Assembly (NCBI GenBank): GCA_022560025.1 | Contig: JAFISE010000003.1 | Location: forward strand, 375,262 to 439,261 | Length of the DNA: 64,000 bases | Direction: 5' to 3' | Origin: Stagonosporopsis chrysanthemi | Lineage: Eukaryota > Ascomycota > Dothideomycetes > Pleosporales > Didymellaceae | Shown: positions 44,201 through 54,819 of the stretch, piece by piece | Layout of the letters: each line of letters opens with the position of its first letter | Numbering within the stretch: the first letter of the stretch is position 1 | The notes under the pieces: model-generated | Told to the model about the DNA's origin: nothing | Databases searched by the model: none | Seen by the model: only the letters and a program-made list of their open reading frames with translations | Position numbers and translations under genes: made by a program

Positions 44201-45551
44201 TTGTCGAATCCCAGGGATTCTCGTTCGATGCATCTTTAGAGCCGCCAATCGAAGTCGAATCGAAGCCCCACCCTGACGTGCCCTTGGATGCACCCCAAGT
44301 AGTCGACCCCCACCCTCCTCCAAGCAGATCTGGCTTGTCTCCTGAACCCGAAAAACTCATATCGATTTTGGGTGCACTGTCGTCGAGGTTCACATCGCTG
44401 AAGGTCTCCGCGGCTGGTGGGTCGGGAGGGGGAGGCGACGGCTCAGCCTGCATTAGTTAGCGCCCTGCCAGATGTCATCAACAACGTAGCCGAATCGACG
44501 AACCTTCCCCTTTTTCTTCTTCTTCTTGGTGGTAGTTGCACCAAATGCCCAGTCATCAGTAGCTGCTGGTGGATCATTAGCCCAGCTTAGATCTGGAGCG
44601 GCTGCGGCTGCGGCTGCAGCCTTTTCAGCCTCCGCGGCGGCGGTAGCTGCAGCCTCCTCCTCCTCCTTTTTGACGCGCTCCGCTTCCTCTTCAGCTGCTT
44701 TTGCTGTTGCTTCCTCTTCCTCCTTCTTCAAACGCTCAGCCTCTTCCTCTTGCGCCTGTTTTTTGCTCTTTTTCTTCTTCTTCGTCGTAGACACATCGCC
44801 CCAATCGCCCCAGCTGTCGTCGGGTTTGTCTTTGTCTTTGTCCCCATCACCTCCATCGCCGCCGTCTCCACCGCCTGAATCCCCTGCATCAGCCGGTGGC
44901 GGGGGCTCTTCTGGCGGTGGAGTGGGTTCCTCCGGCGGGGTAGGCTCATCGTTTGTGTTATTGGACGTGTTCGCGGGCTTTTTCGCAGGCGGATTCTTCT
45001 TCTTCTTTGCGTGGGCCCTGACTCCGTCGTCATTGAAGCCCAAGTCAATATCCGCGTATAGCGATTTCTCGTCTATGAACAAAGAGGATGCAGGTGACGT
45101 GTTGCAACTAATACGCAGACAGTTTGGCACATCAGAGCACATGGAAGCGTTGAGAGAGGGAAATGGAGTGTATTCGGGCGTGTGCGCTGTAGCTAGCGCA
45201 TCGGTGTATGTGTAGTCTGGGGGCAGGTCTGCAACACTGTCGTCGTAGGAAGGTGGAGCTGTTCCATTGTTGGGTGGTGATGACTCAATCCAGAGGTCTG
45301 GGGTGGAGCTCGGTGTAGGCGCGAGAAGCCGTGAAAGCTGGGTCGCAAGATTGCGGTACTGGCTGTCGTTAGATGCTGAGCTTTGCAGATGCGGACGTGA
45401 CGTGACGTCTGTCAGAAGTAGCGCAGGTTGGTCTGGTGGGGATGTTGTAACCAGAACCGGGGAAAGAGCGACCAAATGAAGCGTGCCGTACCGAGAGAGC
45501 GTCTCTGCTTGTCCCTTTGTCCTGTCCAGCGCTGCGGCATTCCAGCCGCCC
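38238..45551 (-). CDS. Giant low-complexity protein of repeated acidic/WG/poly-Lys modules
   Basis: What look like two ORFs meet at a real 56-nt intron (44448-44503, donor GTTCGT, branch GCTAAC, acceptor ATGCAG), so this is one gene of about 2,390 residues. A second intron, 39839-39919 (81 nt, GTAAGC, CTAAC, CTCAG), keeps frame. The 5' end is unresolved: a splice from 45492 to 45362 gives natural sequence (ETLSRQYRNLATQLSRLL), but no start ATG is certain. The first two-thirds repeat one module many times: acidic linker, a Trp-Gly segment such as DDWG or GGWGSAWG, then Lys runs of 4-7, then Pro/Glu linker. Ala/Glu coiled coils lie between. I count about 20 WG dipeptides. The last 700 residues are Arg/Ser/Glu-rich. 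I do not recognise a family. Confidence 0.75.
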
Positions 45552-47596
45552 TAGCGCATGGACTACGTCCTCCATCAGACCGGCAGTGGGCTCGTCGTTC
45601 TCAGACGCCCACGCCGTCATATCTGCAGACATGCAACTGCTTGCTTCCCAGGCTTCCGGACAGCGCGATTCCTCTGCCCGGCTCTTGCAGCCTTCAGCCG
45701 AACCAGTCCTCGTGGACGGCCGGGTCCTTTGTCTCGGCGACAGTGCGGCGCGCGGAGCTGTGGTCGGGGACATGATGCGGGTATCTCGAGATGCGCAAAC
45801 AGAGGGAGCACGGCGTAGACAGGCACATGGGCGCGCTCAGGGTCCGCAAGAATCGAGCGGCTGGTGGGAAACGGGCAAGGGCGAGGGCGGTGCGGTGCGG
45901 TGCGGTGCTGTGGCGGGCGGGCGGGCTCGCAGATGTGTATCGCGGGGTGTGACTTGGTCTGCAGGTCTCGTCGGAAAGCGTGCGCCTGAGCAGCGGTGGT
46001 GGTACACGCAGGCAAATGCTCGCGCACGGCAGCGCGCAAGAAGCTAATCTGGCGATGCACGCGGGCGCAACTTGATGGCGCGAAACTCGCCGTTGCGCTC
46101 CCAAACTCAGATGCGCGCTCGCAGCGAATGTCGACGGCGGCCCTGGGGTCGCGGAAACAGCGGGCGATGCAAGTTGATGCAGGGGCGCAGGGCCCGTGGA
46201 GCGTCAGACTCGAGCAAAGCGCAGTCGATACGCGCAGCCTGAGTGGTCACAGGGCGGGAAATGTGCTGCCCAGCTGCCCTCCAGAAAGCTCTCCCGAGAC
46301 GCCAGTCGCTTTTGGCGCAGGCTCCTTGCACACTGCTAGCCGGCAGAGGCGTCCAATTGCTGTTTCGTCCACCTCGTCACACTCACGCCCAGACCAGCTG
46401 GCGATATTCAAAAATGAGGGGTGAAGGCGAGGAATTGAGGGGTAATTAGAGACTGTGGAGGGGCGCTGTATGTATGAATCGTGGCCGCGTGGGATGTCAA
46501 CGATGCAGCTCTTCAATGCAGGGAGACCAGATGCGAACTGCGGGCGATTAAGGGAAATAGAGGATCCGCCCACGAAAAGTCTGAACAAGTTAGCGGCCGT
46601 GAGTGCATTGCATGAGAGCCTTGCAACGCTGCTGGATGGTGGGTGAAGCTCGATCATTTACCAGGCCGCGGGAGTGCCATGCCTGCTAACACCTTGCGCC
46701 CTGCACCGAACACCGCCTTTCTCTGCCTAGCCCATCTGCCATGAGCTGCCAGCGAGAGTGCTTCTCCACAAAGCATCCCCCAATTGGCCCTCCGCGCCCA
46801 CACATACGAAGTGGCCGTCGTGGCTGGGGCCGCGAAGCCTCACCGCCAGTCCGTAACCATCACGCTTGCCCAATGACATGCAGCGGCAACAATCGGCGCT
46901 GCACCTCAGTCGAACGTGCATGAGAGCTGCCGCTTGCCAACCCGATGAGGGCCTTCGAGAACGCGGAACTGCGACAACGCACGCAGATGCAGTTCTGGAG
47001 TACATGTGTATGATGGTGTATGATTATACACGACTGCATCTCAACGAGGTCAAGAGAGCAATCACAACAGCTTCGAGGCAAGTCAATAATACGGATACGG
47101 CCCGCCGCACGCCTTCTTCTCCCAAATGCTGCCCTCTTCTTGCCACTCTGTCGGTAAGATCGTGTAAGTAGCGTGTTGAGCAGATGGCTGCATACATATG
47201 CTGAATGACCATATAAACTCGCTGTCATTGGCGCTCGAATGCGCAGGTGGCAGCTATAATACACCATGTGCCAAATCTAGACTACAAGCCCACCCACATC
47301 GGAGCGCCCATCTCCACCGTCCACAGGGTATCAATACAACGTCTAACAGATATCCGCCCAGATCAAAATGATATAAATGCAACATCCAGAGACGAATGCT
47401 GCCGAAGCTATTACAATAAATGCGAGAATGTACTATGGCGTGGAGCTCATCGTAGTCGTGGAAAAACAGTAGGAGATTGTGTCGGTGTCCATGTCGTATA
47501 GTGAGATCATAGTCTCTAGATCGTACAAAGAAGCAACGCTAAAACGCTGGTCAGTAGTACTAATACACATTATACACACGTATGCGTGTGTGTCGT
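45552..47596. other. Gene-free upstream region
   Basis: About 2 kb upstream of the giant gene and 3' of the next gene. Part may hold its first exon(s): an ATG at 45773 opens a frame to about 45490, but its splice into the next exon is out of phase as I read it. The rest shows no convincing ORF, repeat or RNA gene. Confidence 0.45.
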
Positions 47597-50315
47597 TCAA
47601 AAGGACTGTTCGTCTTCCATCTCCTCGCCAGACAGCACTTTGCGAGCATCGTCGAGGCGTCGTCGCCACGCTTTGCGATCGTGCTGCTCTCCGTACGTGT
47701 TTTGCAGGTTCGCGCACACGCTCTGGAAGCTGGCCGCGAGGCTGTAGATGAGCTGCTTCTCGTCTTCATTGAGGGCGAGACGTGGCTCAGTGCCGGAGCT
47801 CTCGGTAAGAATCGAATAAATCTTGCTCGTCTGCAGTCCGCTAGCCAGGAACCCTGAGGAGGAAGAGGTGCGGGACGATCCTCGGGATATCGCCGTCTGC
47901 GTGGGAGAGATGCCGGTGCCGTTGCCGCGTCGCATGTTGATGGCCGAGTCAGAACGGAAAGACGTAAGAGATGGGCGTTGAGCGGCAAGTTTCTGGTTGT
48001 GCGAGATGATTTGCTGGGCAAATTGGTCCATTTGTTCATTGTCCTCGTCGTCTTCATCAGACTGGTGCGAAGCAGCGGTGGCAAAGGTTGCGACAGTTGA
48101 AACGGAATCAACGCTAGGGTTCCTTTGATGCAACGACAAGCGCTTTTCGGCATTGCTGAGATCATCGTTAAACTGCACGGCCGTCACCGGTCTGGTAGTG
48201 GCGGTAGAGCTGTTGGAGCCGGTGCTGGATCGGCGACCCTCAAGGCCATACGTTCCCATTGCACTGTGCAGAAAGAAGTGCTCGTAGTCGAATGCGTCAA
48301 CGCGGTCCTCGTGTCGTTCTGTCACGGGCATTTCGTAGACAGCGTCCTCGTAGACGCTATCGCCTCTGGGTCCCAGCTCTCCGCCGTCCACGGAGACAAA
48401 GTGGGCATCGTCGTAGTTCTCAAGGCCGCTCGTCGATTCGGAGGTTTCGGTAACTTCGTCGATCGTACTAGGTGGGTTGACGCCAGCTTGTTGGATGCCC
48501 AGTCCCTTGGGGCTACGCTCCCTAGAAGCAAGTAATCTTTCTCCTTCCTTCTGCGAGAAGGTCGTTGTAGGCGAATCACCAGCTTCATACGATGATCTGC
48601 CCGTTTGCGCGTCAGCTTTGATGCCCAATCCAACATGTTGGGTCGTTGGCGATGCGCCAGCTCGGTAGCCGTCCTTCCCATGATACCAGACCTCGGACGA
48701 AGTGAAAGGACTCGGTGTGCGCAGGCTCTGGAGACTTCGACGCCGCATGTGATCCTCCTGCGCCCTCTGCCTGAGACTCGATATCCTGCCCTTCAGGTCG
48801 TTCATCTGACCGCGAAGTTCACTTGTCGCAGAAGCCGATCGTTGCAAAGTGTGCCCATTGTCATCTTCTGGTAGCGTTTCCAAGGCAGTTGGCGATCGGG
48901 AGCTTATAGAAGTCGATCGCCCGAGAGTCTGGTACTCGGTCGCATTCCAGGTACTCCGCGGGTCGCGCATGACTTCGTAGCTGCGCGATTCTTTGATCGG
49001 AAAGCGTCCATGTCCAAATCCCTCTGGAGACCACGGGCCAGTCGCAGCTCCCATGGCGCTTGATGCGCGCTTGCCGGTGCTCATCCTCGAAGTGTAAGAT
49101 GGCGTGAGGGACAGTGGTATGGACGTCTCGCTTGCTCCGCGTGAGTGGCCCTGGCTGTTGGTGTTGTTCGAGTAGAGCAACGAGTTGCGATGATACGAGG
49201 ATGTCCGTGGGGGGATAGGGCCTATCCCAGCATACAGTCGCCGGTCCCGTTCCCGTGTTGACGCGATGTGCTGTGACAGCTCAGATGTACTCCTGATGTT
49301 GTTGTAGGTTGGAGTCACAACCAGCGACTCTCGCGCTCCCCTAAGATTGCCCTCCATAACCTGTCGCAGTCAGCAGTTGTCCGATCAGCAGGTCGTGTGC
49401 AGCGTCGCGTACATTGAGTCGTTTCTTCGCATTGGCCAGAATCAGCTCAGCCCTCCTGCTTAGTGCTGCTGAGGACTGGGGATCGTCCATGTCATCCTCG
49501 TCGCTGCCACTGGTGCGCCCGTTCAGCCACTGGTCGGTGTCCATGTCGTCGCCGTCTTTGGTAGGGTGGCGGGGTACTCTATAGCGCTTTTCCTGTTCCT
49601 CGAGATCTACGCCGCTATCGTCGAAGTTCGCGTGGCTGTCGAATCCAGGCCAGTTCTCAAAGTCCTCGCTCAGCATTGAGCTCGCAGTACTGAATCTGCG
49701 CTGCTCCTGCTCCTCCCAGGTGCCGGCGGTCTGGCTCTTGAGCCCATGGGCGTCAATGGTGGGTGAGGACGGGAGCACATCGTTGCGCGGATGCGAAGGC
49801 GACCCTTTAACGTTAGCCCTAGAGTCGCCCATGTCGCGCAATGTCGAGCGCGAGGACTGTGCTGAGAGCGGAGGCGACTGCTTTTGTTGCGAAGCGTGGC
49901 GCCGGTCCTGCGGCGGGAAGCCTAGTTTGGGGCTCTGATATGCATCATATAGGACAGACACGGACGGCGGGCGCTCGAAGACGAGCGATGTGCTGCGCGC
50001 GTGGTCGGCCTCAGAGCCCGGGAGAATCATGCCTGCATCTGAAAGGGTCGGGCTGCGCTGGCTCGAGGGCAGGCGCTGCTTGGCTGCGATAGCCATGTCT
50101 GCGACGGCTGAGGGATTTCGGCTATATTTGCTTTCTGGGGGATCTGAACATGATCTGTCGGCCACTGTGCAACGGGATCCTGCCTCGCCGTCGAGTCGCA
50201 GAGGAATGTCTGGGTGTGAGACAGGACTCGAGCAGAACAGAGACACCAGGCACACGCGTTCGACCTTCATTAATTCAGCTCCATTAGGGCCTGCGAACAC
50301 GGCTGCACTGGCCAT
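47597..50315 (-). CDS. Ser-rich conserved hypothetical protein
   Basis: Two exons, complement of 49413-50315 and 47597-49360, encode 888 residues. The 52-nt intron (GTACGC, CTGAC, GCGACAG) in phase 0 joins SRRAELILANAKKRLN to VMEGNLRGARESL, one continuous helix. The protein is mostly disordered and Ser/Thr/Pro-rich. Structured-looking parts are that helix (about 280-325), a short coiled coil (RGQMNDLKGRISSLRQRAQED, about 490-515) and a C-terminal helical block (EKQLIYSLAASFQSVCANLQNTYGE, about 835-885). I do not recognise a family; cytoskeletal or signalling scaffolds in fungi have similar texture, but that is only an impression. The start is uncertain: ATG 50097 (MAIAAKQRLPSSQ) is an alternative 72 residues in. 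Confidence 0.75.
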
Positions 50316-51250
50316 CGGTCTCTTGCACGCGTTGTTTAGGGGATGATAGCGCCGGGAGGATCAGCGAACCCGGCGAATTGTGAAAGCCTTCGTACGGTCC
50401 TGGTGTGCTGATTCGCCGGTAAAATATGCAGACTGGAGTTTAATTCACGAGTGCAAGACTCAGCCAATGACTTTGGCATTCGTCTCTAGGAACAACCTTC
50501 GCGATCGGGAAGGTCTAACGTTCACAGACACAGCGCCGCATGTTGAGCCTCAGACGCAGCCCAGGTTCTGGGTGCGCGGGAAACTGTTGCCGTGTGGTGC
50601 ACATAATTGTGCGGCCCTGCTCAACTCGATGGGACTGTGCCGTGCGAACCTGCAAGGTACCGCTGCTCTGTAAAATGGCACCTCAAGTTTGCATGACTCG
50701 CCCGCAAATCACTGTGTGGGACTGGAAGCTACAGTACGTCTGGACCGGTGGGCAACCGAAGCTGCAATCGAGAAACATCAAGGTTCGCCCTACTGCACAG
50801 CTATCGAGATGCACTACCGTCAGATCTGCATTTTCGACAGTCCGTTGTGCCGCAGCCGTTAAGGAACGGTTCGTGGAAATGAGACATCATGTCATCTCAT
50901 TTCCTGAGTTGCTCGAGGCTCACGTCTAGCGGCACCCTGCACCTCCATAGGTGCTGTTCGGCACAGTTGGGCGCATGTCGCCATCACTATGATTACTATA
51001 AGACAGCTTTTAAGACACTGTGCCACGCTGGCAGGTTTGAGATTGGAAAGTAGATGTCAACATTGAGGGCATTGGCTCCATGCTTCCATCGAATTGAAAA
51101 AAGAGTACAGTCATCATACTATCTGTCGTCCCTATCATACTGAGCGTGCTGTTCGTGTAGAGAATTCTTACGCCGTCAAATGCAACATGCCTGTGCTAAC
51201 TCCGTTCCATGCTCGCTATGCTAAGGGTACGACGAAACAACGTTATCTCA
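50316..51250. other. Spacer with a small perfect hairpin
   Basis: About 935 bp between two minus-strand genes: promoter of the Ser-rich protein and 3' region of the Sld3 gene. The 10-bp stem at 50875-50904 is listed separately. I see no coding ORF. Confidence 0.5.
50875..50904. repeat. Perfect 10-bp inverted repeat, 10-nt loop
   Basis: GGAAATGAGA at 50875-50884 and its exact complement TCTCATTTCC at 50895-50904 flank CATCATGTCA. It is a potential hairpin, or a dyad binding site upstream of the Ser-rich protein gene. Its function is unknown. Confidence 0.6.
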
Positions 51251-54022
51251 TTAGGCAAAGTCGTCGTCATCATCATTCCAGCCCAAAGCATCATATATCG
51301 AGGGTACAGCCGCCTGCTTCGCTGGAGTTGTAAATGCTGTCGGCGCACCGTCCGCGTTCGATACCACCGCTTTGATGGGTGTAGCTGCAACGTCTGGTGG
51401 TGTCGTATGTCTAACGCTGGCTGATGGACTAGTTCCAGTTTTGACGGGAGTCTCGAACACATTCGAAGTAGGATGAGGGTCTTCTGGGAATAGTCGAGTC
51501 GAGCTCTTGACAGGAGTTGCGAAGATTGTCCTGCGTGCACGCCCTGAAGTGAAGACTTTCATGTTAGGCGCTTTGGATGGTGTTTCGGCAATGCCTGGCT
51601 GCGCTAGCTCTCGGTCCGGTGCACTACGCTGAATTGTACCTTGTACGACGGAGGATGCTTGACGGATGCCAGAGGATGGAATGCAAAGACCGCTTAGTGG
51701 GGCTGGTTCAGTAGCAGACGACCTGACGAAGGGGTTCTGATGGTAGTGGACTGGTGTCTGCTCGACTACATTCTTGGTCCTTCGGCCAGCTCGAGGTGTA
51801 GCAGTGACCTGCACATCCTTTACTACCTTTCGCACAGTATTGGTAGGCTTTCTTGAGCGGTTTGCTGGCCCAAGACCACGCTGTTCAATCTCAGCCATAT
51901 AGGCACCAGCAGCAAGGTCGCGATTTGGCCTTTTGAGCGTTGCAATAGCTTCTTTGAGATCGTCCTCCACACGTGCTTTGTGCTTCATCTTCGCAGCGGC
52001 GGCAGCCGAAGTTGCTGTCAGATCCATCTCACGGCCTTGAAGATGTCTCAACTGCGACATGGTTTGTCTGGCTCTGGAAGGGCTGCGCTTGAACGGAATT
52101 GCCGACAGAGGTGCTTCGCTTGTTTCTCGTTTGATGCTTTGCTGTCTGAGCAGCGCAGTGTCTGTAGCGGAGCGTGCTAAAGATGGCGTTCTCCTGTTTC
52201 CTGTCTTGCCGGTAGTATCGGTGGCTATTCTTGCTAGCGATCGACGGGATTTCTTCACCTCTGGCTCTTTAGATTCTCCAGACTTTCTGGAGGTGAGCGG
52301 CGGCCTCATCGCTTTGCGTTTCGAAGACGCAATTGCAGGCCCACCGAGCTTCTTGTTGATATTCAGAGCTTGTTCTGGAAGTCGGCTCATGTAGAAGGGA
52401 ACAATCACTTCCACACAAAAACTTTGCAGCCGATCACTCCCGCTCCTTCCATCTCTATCGGGGGTTTCCTGTTGCTTGGTTGCTTTGGTATCGAAGTCTA
52501 TGACACCAACCTCTTCTGTCGCGTGCCAAATGCTCAATTTGTCTAGCAGAAGATCCGTTTGTAAGGCAATATCGTCGAGTTTCTTCTTGCGCTTCTTTGG
52601 TCGCGCAATGGCATCATCGTGATCCTGGCTGTCACCCTTCGGAGGTTCCTCTTCCATAGGCGCTTTGTAGGTAGCTAACGATTCAAGCGCAGTTATCTCC
52701 AGCATGAGTATCAGCTGTGCCAACGTCTCACGCACTCGGAGGTCGCCAATCCTTCGCCTGATGCGTGTCTCAACCGTGTCCTGGCCAGCAGTCTCGGCGT
52801 TGGGCATCTCAGACCTCCACCATCTTTTCACAAAAGAATCTTCTGAAGCATACACGCCTTCGCGGCTGAGCTTCAGTCTTTTCTTGGACTTCCTGAACTT
52901 GTTAAGTTTCGTGGTCGCTTCTTCGTCCGAGACAATGCCGACAGGCATGGCCTTAATCATGGAAGGCAGCTTCTCGTAGTACTTCTTCTCGCTAGCTTTC
53001 GGGCTCAACAACATCGATCTCAGGAACGTGACTAGCTCATGTGTCGGCGGAGCACCTTGGTCAGGCGAAGTGAAAGTTGTCCGTATGCGCGTTATAGGTC
53101 CTTTTACAAAGTATGCTAGCGACGTCTTTGATGTATAGATCACATCGAGATACTGCTGTATTAATGAATCGAGTTGCTCTTGCGCGGTTGGGACCTCTGG
53201 AGCAGGCTGGGGGAGTGGTTCAGGGGCCAAGTAGCCCTCCACCTCGGCCGACGGCTGTGGTGTCCTATGAGCACTATTTTGCTGAGGTTCGAGCTCCAGG
53301 CTCACTGTCGCTACTGGTCGTCGAAACATCGTCATGCGTGCGCGCTTCACTGGTCGCTCGACTGCTTCTGTCTCCACCATGGCATGCCGCCACCATGACC
53401 CTTCATTATTGTGAGTCGTACTGGATCTGGAGAACGAACGATAGGCAGGAACATTGACCGGATCCCAGAGATCGGTAACGTCTTTCTCCTTCAACCATGG
53501 GGCAAGCTTGCATATGCTGCATACTGAGTCCTTGACTCGCTCAATCGCATACAGTGTTGTTTGCGCCTCGTACTGCGCAATAAGAACCTTGGGAGTCGTA
53601 ACGCCTTGCTGTTTATCCCCTGCAGTGTCTTCCAAAACATCTATGCGTGCTGCGAAGAGTCCGTTGGGCGGGAACTGCTGATCAGCAACGGTGCTGAGGA
53701 AGCTAAGCGGAAGCTGAGAACGGCTGATGAGTCGAATAGGCTTGAACGTAGCTGTTCTTCCGTGCGAGGAGCTTGGGTACGCTTTGATCGTGAACGGTGC
53801 AGTAAGACCTCCGAGACGGCCGAGAGAGTCCCTCTCACGCTTTAAGGGCAACTGCAGTTTCACCTCTTCGCATGTCGCGGTCAATCCGAGGATGTGTACG
53901 GGGCTATTTGGTGCGGAACTAAGCATTGTCTTCCTCTGCAACGCATCGGTCGACATCAAAAATGTACATGGCGATCTTAAGTGTGGGGCCGGTGGATGTT
54001 GATACTCGAAAGCTGCCCGCAT
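51251..54022 (-). CDS. sld3: DNA replication initiation factor Sld3
   Basis: One uninterrupted ORF of 923 residues starting at ATG 54022. Residues about 300-560 match the Sld3/Treslin fungal core (a QQYLDVIYTSKTSLAYFVKG start, LRVRETLAQLILMLEITALE, then LQTDLLLDKLSIWHATEE and ESFCVEVI-like strand SFCVEVIVPFYMSRLPEQ). Sld3 is loaded with Cdc45 onto licensed origins. CDK phosphorylation of its C-terminal part lets it bind Dpb11. Several Ser/Thr-Pro sites occur after residue 600 in basic context, for example RRTPSLARS and FKRSPSRAR, the latter plausible CDK sites. The C-terminus repeats ATPVKSS/ETPVKTG-like motifs and ends acidic. No intron, no defects seen. Confidence 0.88.
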   Translation of the reverse strand: MRAAFEYQHPPAPHLRSPCTFLMSTDALQRKTMLSSAPNSPVHILGLTATCEEVKLQLPLKRERDSLGRLGGLTAPFTIKAYPSSSHGRTATFKPIRLISRSQLPLSFLSTVADQQFPPNGLFAARIDVLEDTAGDKQQGVTTPKVLIAQYEAQTTLYAIERVKDSVCSICKLAPWLKEKDVTDLWDPVNVPAYRSFSRSSTTHNNEGSWWRHAMVETEAVERPVKRARMTMFRRPVATVSLELEPQQNSAHRTPQPSAEVEGYLAPEPLPQPAPEVPTAQEQLDSLIQQYLDVIYTSKTSLAYFVKGPITRIRTTFTSPDQGAPPTHELVTFLRSMLLSPKASEKKYYEKLPSMIKAMPVGIVSDEEATTKLNKFRKSKKRLKLSREGVYASEDSFVKRWWRSEMPNAETAGQDTVETRIRRRIGDLRVRETLAQLILMLEITALESLATYKAPMEEEPPKGDSQDHDDAIARPKKRKKKLDDIALQTDLLLDKLSIWHATEEVGVIDFDTKATKQQETPDRDGRSGSDRLQSFCVEVIVPFYMSRLPEQALNINKKLGGPAIASSKRKAMRPPLTSRKSGESKEPEVKKSRRSLARIATDTTGKTGNRRTPSLARSATDTALLRQQSIKRETSEAPLSAIPFKRSPSRARQTMSQLRHLQGREMDLTATSAAAAAKMKHKARVEDDLKEAIATLKRPNRDLAAGAYMAEIEQRGLGPANRSRKPTNTVRKVVKDVQVTATPRAGRRTKNVVEQTPVHYHQNPFVRSSATEPAPLSGLCIPSSGIRQASSVVQGTIQRSAPDRELAQPGIAETPSKAPNMKVFTSGRARRTIFATPVKSSTRLFPEDPHPTSNVFETPVKTGTSPSASVRHTTPPDVAATPIKAVVSNADGAPTAFTTPAKQAAVPSIYDALGWNDDDDDFA

Positions 54023-54819
54023 TTGTACGCGTTCTGGGATCGCGAACGCGAAGGCTCGTGCATCGCGCTTAATGCGTCATGCACCAGATGGAGCAACACT
54101 TCGATCTTCGTTCACCAACTCTCCGTTTCAATCAAATCCCTCATTTCCGCGCACAAACTGATAACCACATCTCACCAAAAGGAGTTGTGTTTGGACAATA
54201 GTGGAGCCGCTTGGGTTTGTCGAAGCTGGCAACACCTCAGCCGCTACAACATCTCCAAAGAGTCGAGACAGCATCAGAAAGTAGGACAACATGCCACCAC
54301 ACAACCAAACTACTATGGCTATGATTTGAGAAGGGTAGAGTATTTATGTTGTCATAGGATCGAGGAGTAGTAGCCAAATCTTCTTCAGCATTTTTTTAAC
54401 TTCTGTCTACACAACTCCCACCACAATGACAAGACTCCTCGCACCATGCACCAGTACCATCTTGAGCCATTAAAGAACACACACAACATGACGCTTCTCG
54501 TCATGGGGTTCGTCCGTTTGGTTCCGGTTGCACCTAAGGCGCCTAATCCCCAAGACTACAATATCATTAGTCAGAGGACGAACCTATAATCTGTTACATT
54601 CTGAGCTTCTGAATTCGCCAGCATAGCCGCGCCTACTGGCGCACGAGGCGCACCTGGCTGACTCCTCGCTGCATGCATGACTGCTCCTGGTTCGCCGCGG
54701 TTGCGAATGCATGCATCGCCACGCTCTCAGCCTGATGGCATGCGCTCCGAACAACAACATCTCCTTCCCCCTCAGCTGCAGCCTTCATTCCTGCGACGCA
54801 TCCCCATCCCGTTCCTACG
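54023..54819. other. Divergent promoter spacer
   Basis: About 800 bp between the divergent Sld3 and HeLo-like genes, holding both promoters. I see no other gene. The last 200 bp contain repeated GCATGCATG-type motifs near 54670-54715. Confidence 0.5.

Noticed and set aside
42964..44460. 498-codon plus-strand ORF
   Set aside because: Another antisense shadow; Phe and Ser runs mirror the Lys (AAG) and Glu codons of the real gene.
38238..45475. Two separate large genes meeting at 44453
   Set aside because: The stop of the first and ATG of the second lie inside a good intron (GTTCGT to GCTAACTAATGCAG); phases agree, so it is one gene.
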